Shown here: positions 63,718 through 64,000 of the stretch, one piece after another
Numbering within the stretch: position 1 is the first letter of the stretch
How the letters are laid out: each line of letters opens with the position of its first letter
NCBI GenBank assembly: GCA_022763185.1
Contig: JALEGL010000006.1
Location: 366,838 to 430,837, forward strand
Length of the DNA: 64,000 bases
Reading direction: 5' to 3'
Source of the DNA: a bacterium
Lineage (GTDB): Bacteria; Bdellovibrionota_G; JALEGL01
Translations under genes and position numbers: made by a program
Notes under the pieces: generated by a model
Told to the model about the DNA's origin: nothing
What the model saw: the letters and a program-made list of their open reading frames with translations, nothing else
Database searches by the model: none

Positions 63718-63764
63718 GTGCCAGGCGTATTTTTGTAACACGATGCATTTCAAAAACACGCCTG
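63718..63764. repeat. Repeat family 2 copy, hairpin, 3' arm truncated
   Basis: GTGCCAGGCGTATTTTTG, the same TAACACGATGCATTT loop as at 60197, CAAAAACACGCCTG. The last GCAC is replaced by a family 1 element starting at 63765. Confidence 0.9.
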
Positions 63765-63789
63765 AAATTCCGGGGACAGTCGACTGAAT
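63765..63789 (+). repeat. Repeat family 1 copy, complete
   Basis: Same 25-mer as 63673-63697, directly joined to the end of the truncated family 2 hairpin. Confidence 0.9.
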
Positions 63790-63869
63790 AACAATTAGTA
63801 ATGACAATTGCTAGAAGAGAGTATGGCAAGAAGAGTAGATAATAAAACAGCATTTTCAGACAGGCCGAG

Positions 63870-63891
63870 TTTCGGGGACAGTTGACTGAAT
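63870..63891 (+). repeat. Repeat family 1 copy, degenerate
   Basis: TTTCGGGGACAGTTGACTGAAT (GTCGAC changed to GTTGAC). It is followed by TTTGAATTATTC, like TTTGAATTGTTC after 63697. Confidence 0.8.
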
Positions 63892-64000
63892 TTGAATTAT
63901 TCGTTATTGCTTGATATAGAAAAAGAAGCTCGCCAATACTTTTTAAATGAAAACAATCAACCTGTTGTTCAACCTGACTTAATAGAGATTTCTTATACAA
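63892..64000 (+). CDS. 5' end of an unidentified gene running out of the window
   Basis: The frame is open from 63886 (a TGA lies just before) to the edge, and reads from TTG 63892 MNYSLLLDIEKEARQYFLNE and on to the last base. A TTG at 63907 is another possible start. No ATG and no RBS; the codon preceding it is inside a family 1 repeat, so the gene may be truncated at its 5' end. Product unknown. Confidence 0.4.
   Translation, partial: MNYSLLLDIEKEARQYFLNENNQPVVQPDLIEISYT

Noticed and set aside
60061-63891. CRISPR array
   Set aside because: The repeats are irregularly spaced, hairpin-forming and of two unrelated families, with no regular spacers and no cas genes.
57942-64000. Prophage
   Set aside because: No integrase, terminase, capsid or tail gene; only defence-like genes and repeats are present.
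63707-64000. 97-aa minus-strand ORF at the right edge
   Set aside because: Runs through the palindromic repeats, which encode the repeated NCPRN segments; not a gene.

Overview
This 64-kb window is AT-rich, densely packed bacterial chromosome. From the gene families (cytochrome b558-type succinate dehydrogenase, PilZ and DUF4388-like proteins, PEGA-tailed Ser/Thr kinase, HD-GYP regulator, many lipoproteins, Lys/Ala histone-like protein, DUF2330, DUF465) I infer a Gram-negative bacterium of the Bdellovibrionota / former deltaproteobacterial type. That is inference; the window has no rRNA to test it. Layout: 1-11.5 kb is core metabolism and maintenance: end of recO, mazG, thiamine pyrophosphokinase, a TPP riboswitch driving a small leader ORF and a sodium:solute symporter, formate-THF ligase, a class-2 isoleucyl-tRNA synthetase, an SDR-type threonine dehydrogenase-like protein, a DUF481 outer-membrane protein and a second MazG-like protein. 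11.5-17.3 kb is cell-envelope: OmpA/TSP3 protein, a PilZ/DUF4388-like protein, a DUF900 hydrolase lipoprotein and a TPR membrane protein. 17.3-24.3 kb (minus strand) is a ten-gene-plus operon of an Mrp/Mbh-type cation antiporter whose genes overlap by 4 nt almost throughout; it includes a 45-aa membrane ORF coupled at both ends to its neighbours. 24.6-29.4 kb has DUF2853, a pterin carbinolamine dehydratase, an NfuA-like protein and sdhCAB. 29.6-43.7 kb is signalling and envelope: a lipoprotein with two tandem DUF1554-like domains, thymidine kinase, secreted proteins, a PadR/HAAS pair with a probable operator, an HD-GYP response regulator, DUF309, an MltB-like transglycosylase, DedA, a sigma-54 activator, a metal/cobalamin-receptor-like protein, a Ser/Thr kinase and a prepilin. 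43.8-57.3 kb is DUF2330, a lipoprotein, a fused homocysteine methyltransferase/MTHFR, the fadJ-fadI beta-oxidation pair, a zinc phospholipase C-like protein, an M23 peptidase, DUF465, a glutaminyl cyclase-like lipoprotein, a P-loop kinase and a histone-like protein. The tmRNA gene (ssrA) at 57592-57941 marks the edge of an accessory region. Downstream are two further copies of the ssrA 3' end, each joined to a hairpin, which is what stacked integration at an ssrA attachment site would leave. The accessory region then carries a HEPN-motif protein (58687-59988) and, convergent to it, a two-gene Hachiman anti-phage system (hamB helicase and hamA DUF1837 nuclease, 60295-63242). The modules are separated by two families of short palindromic repeats, which also appear to have cut neighbouring ORFs (63374-64000). 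No integrase or transposase is visible inside the window. Start codons were chosen from ribosome-binding sites, overlaps and signal peptides; alternatives are noted.
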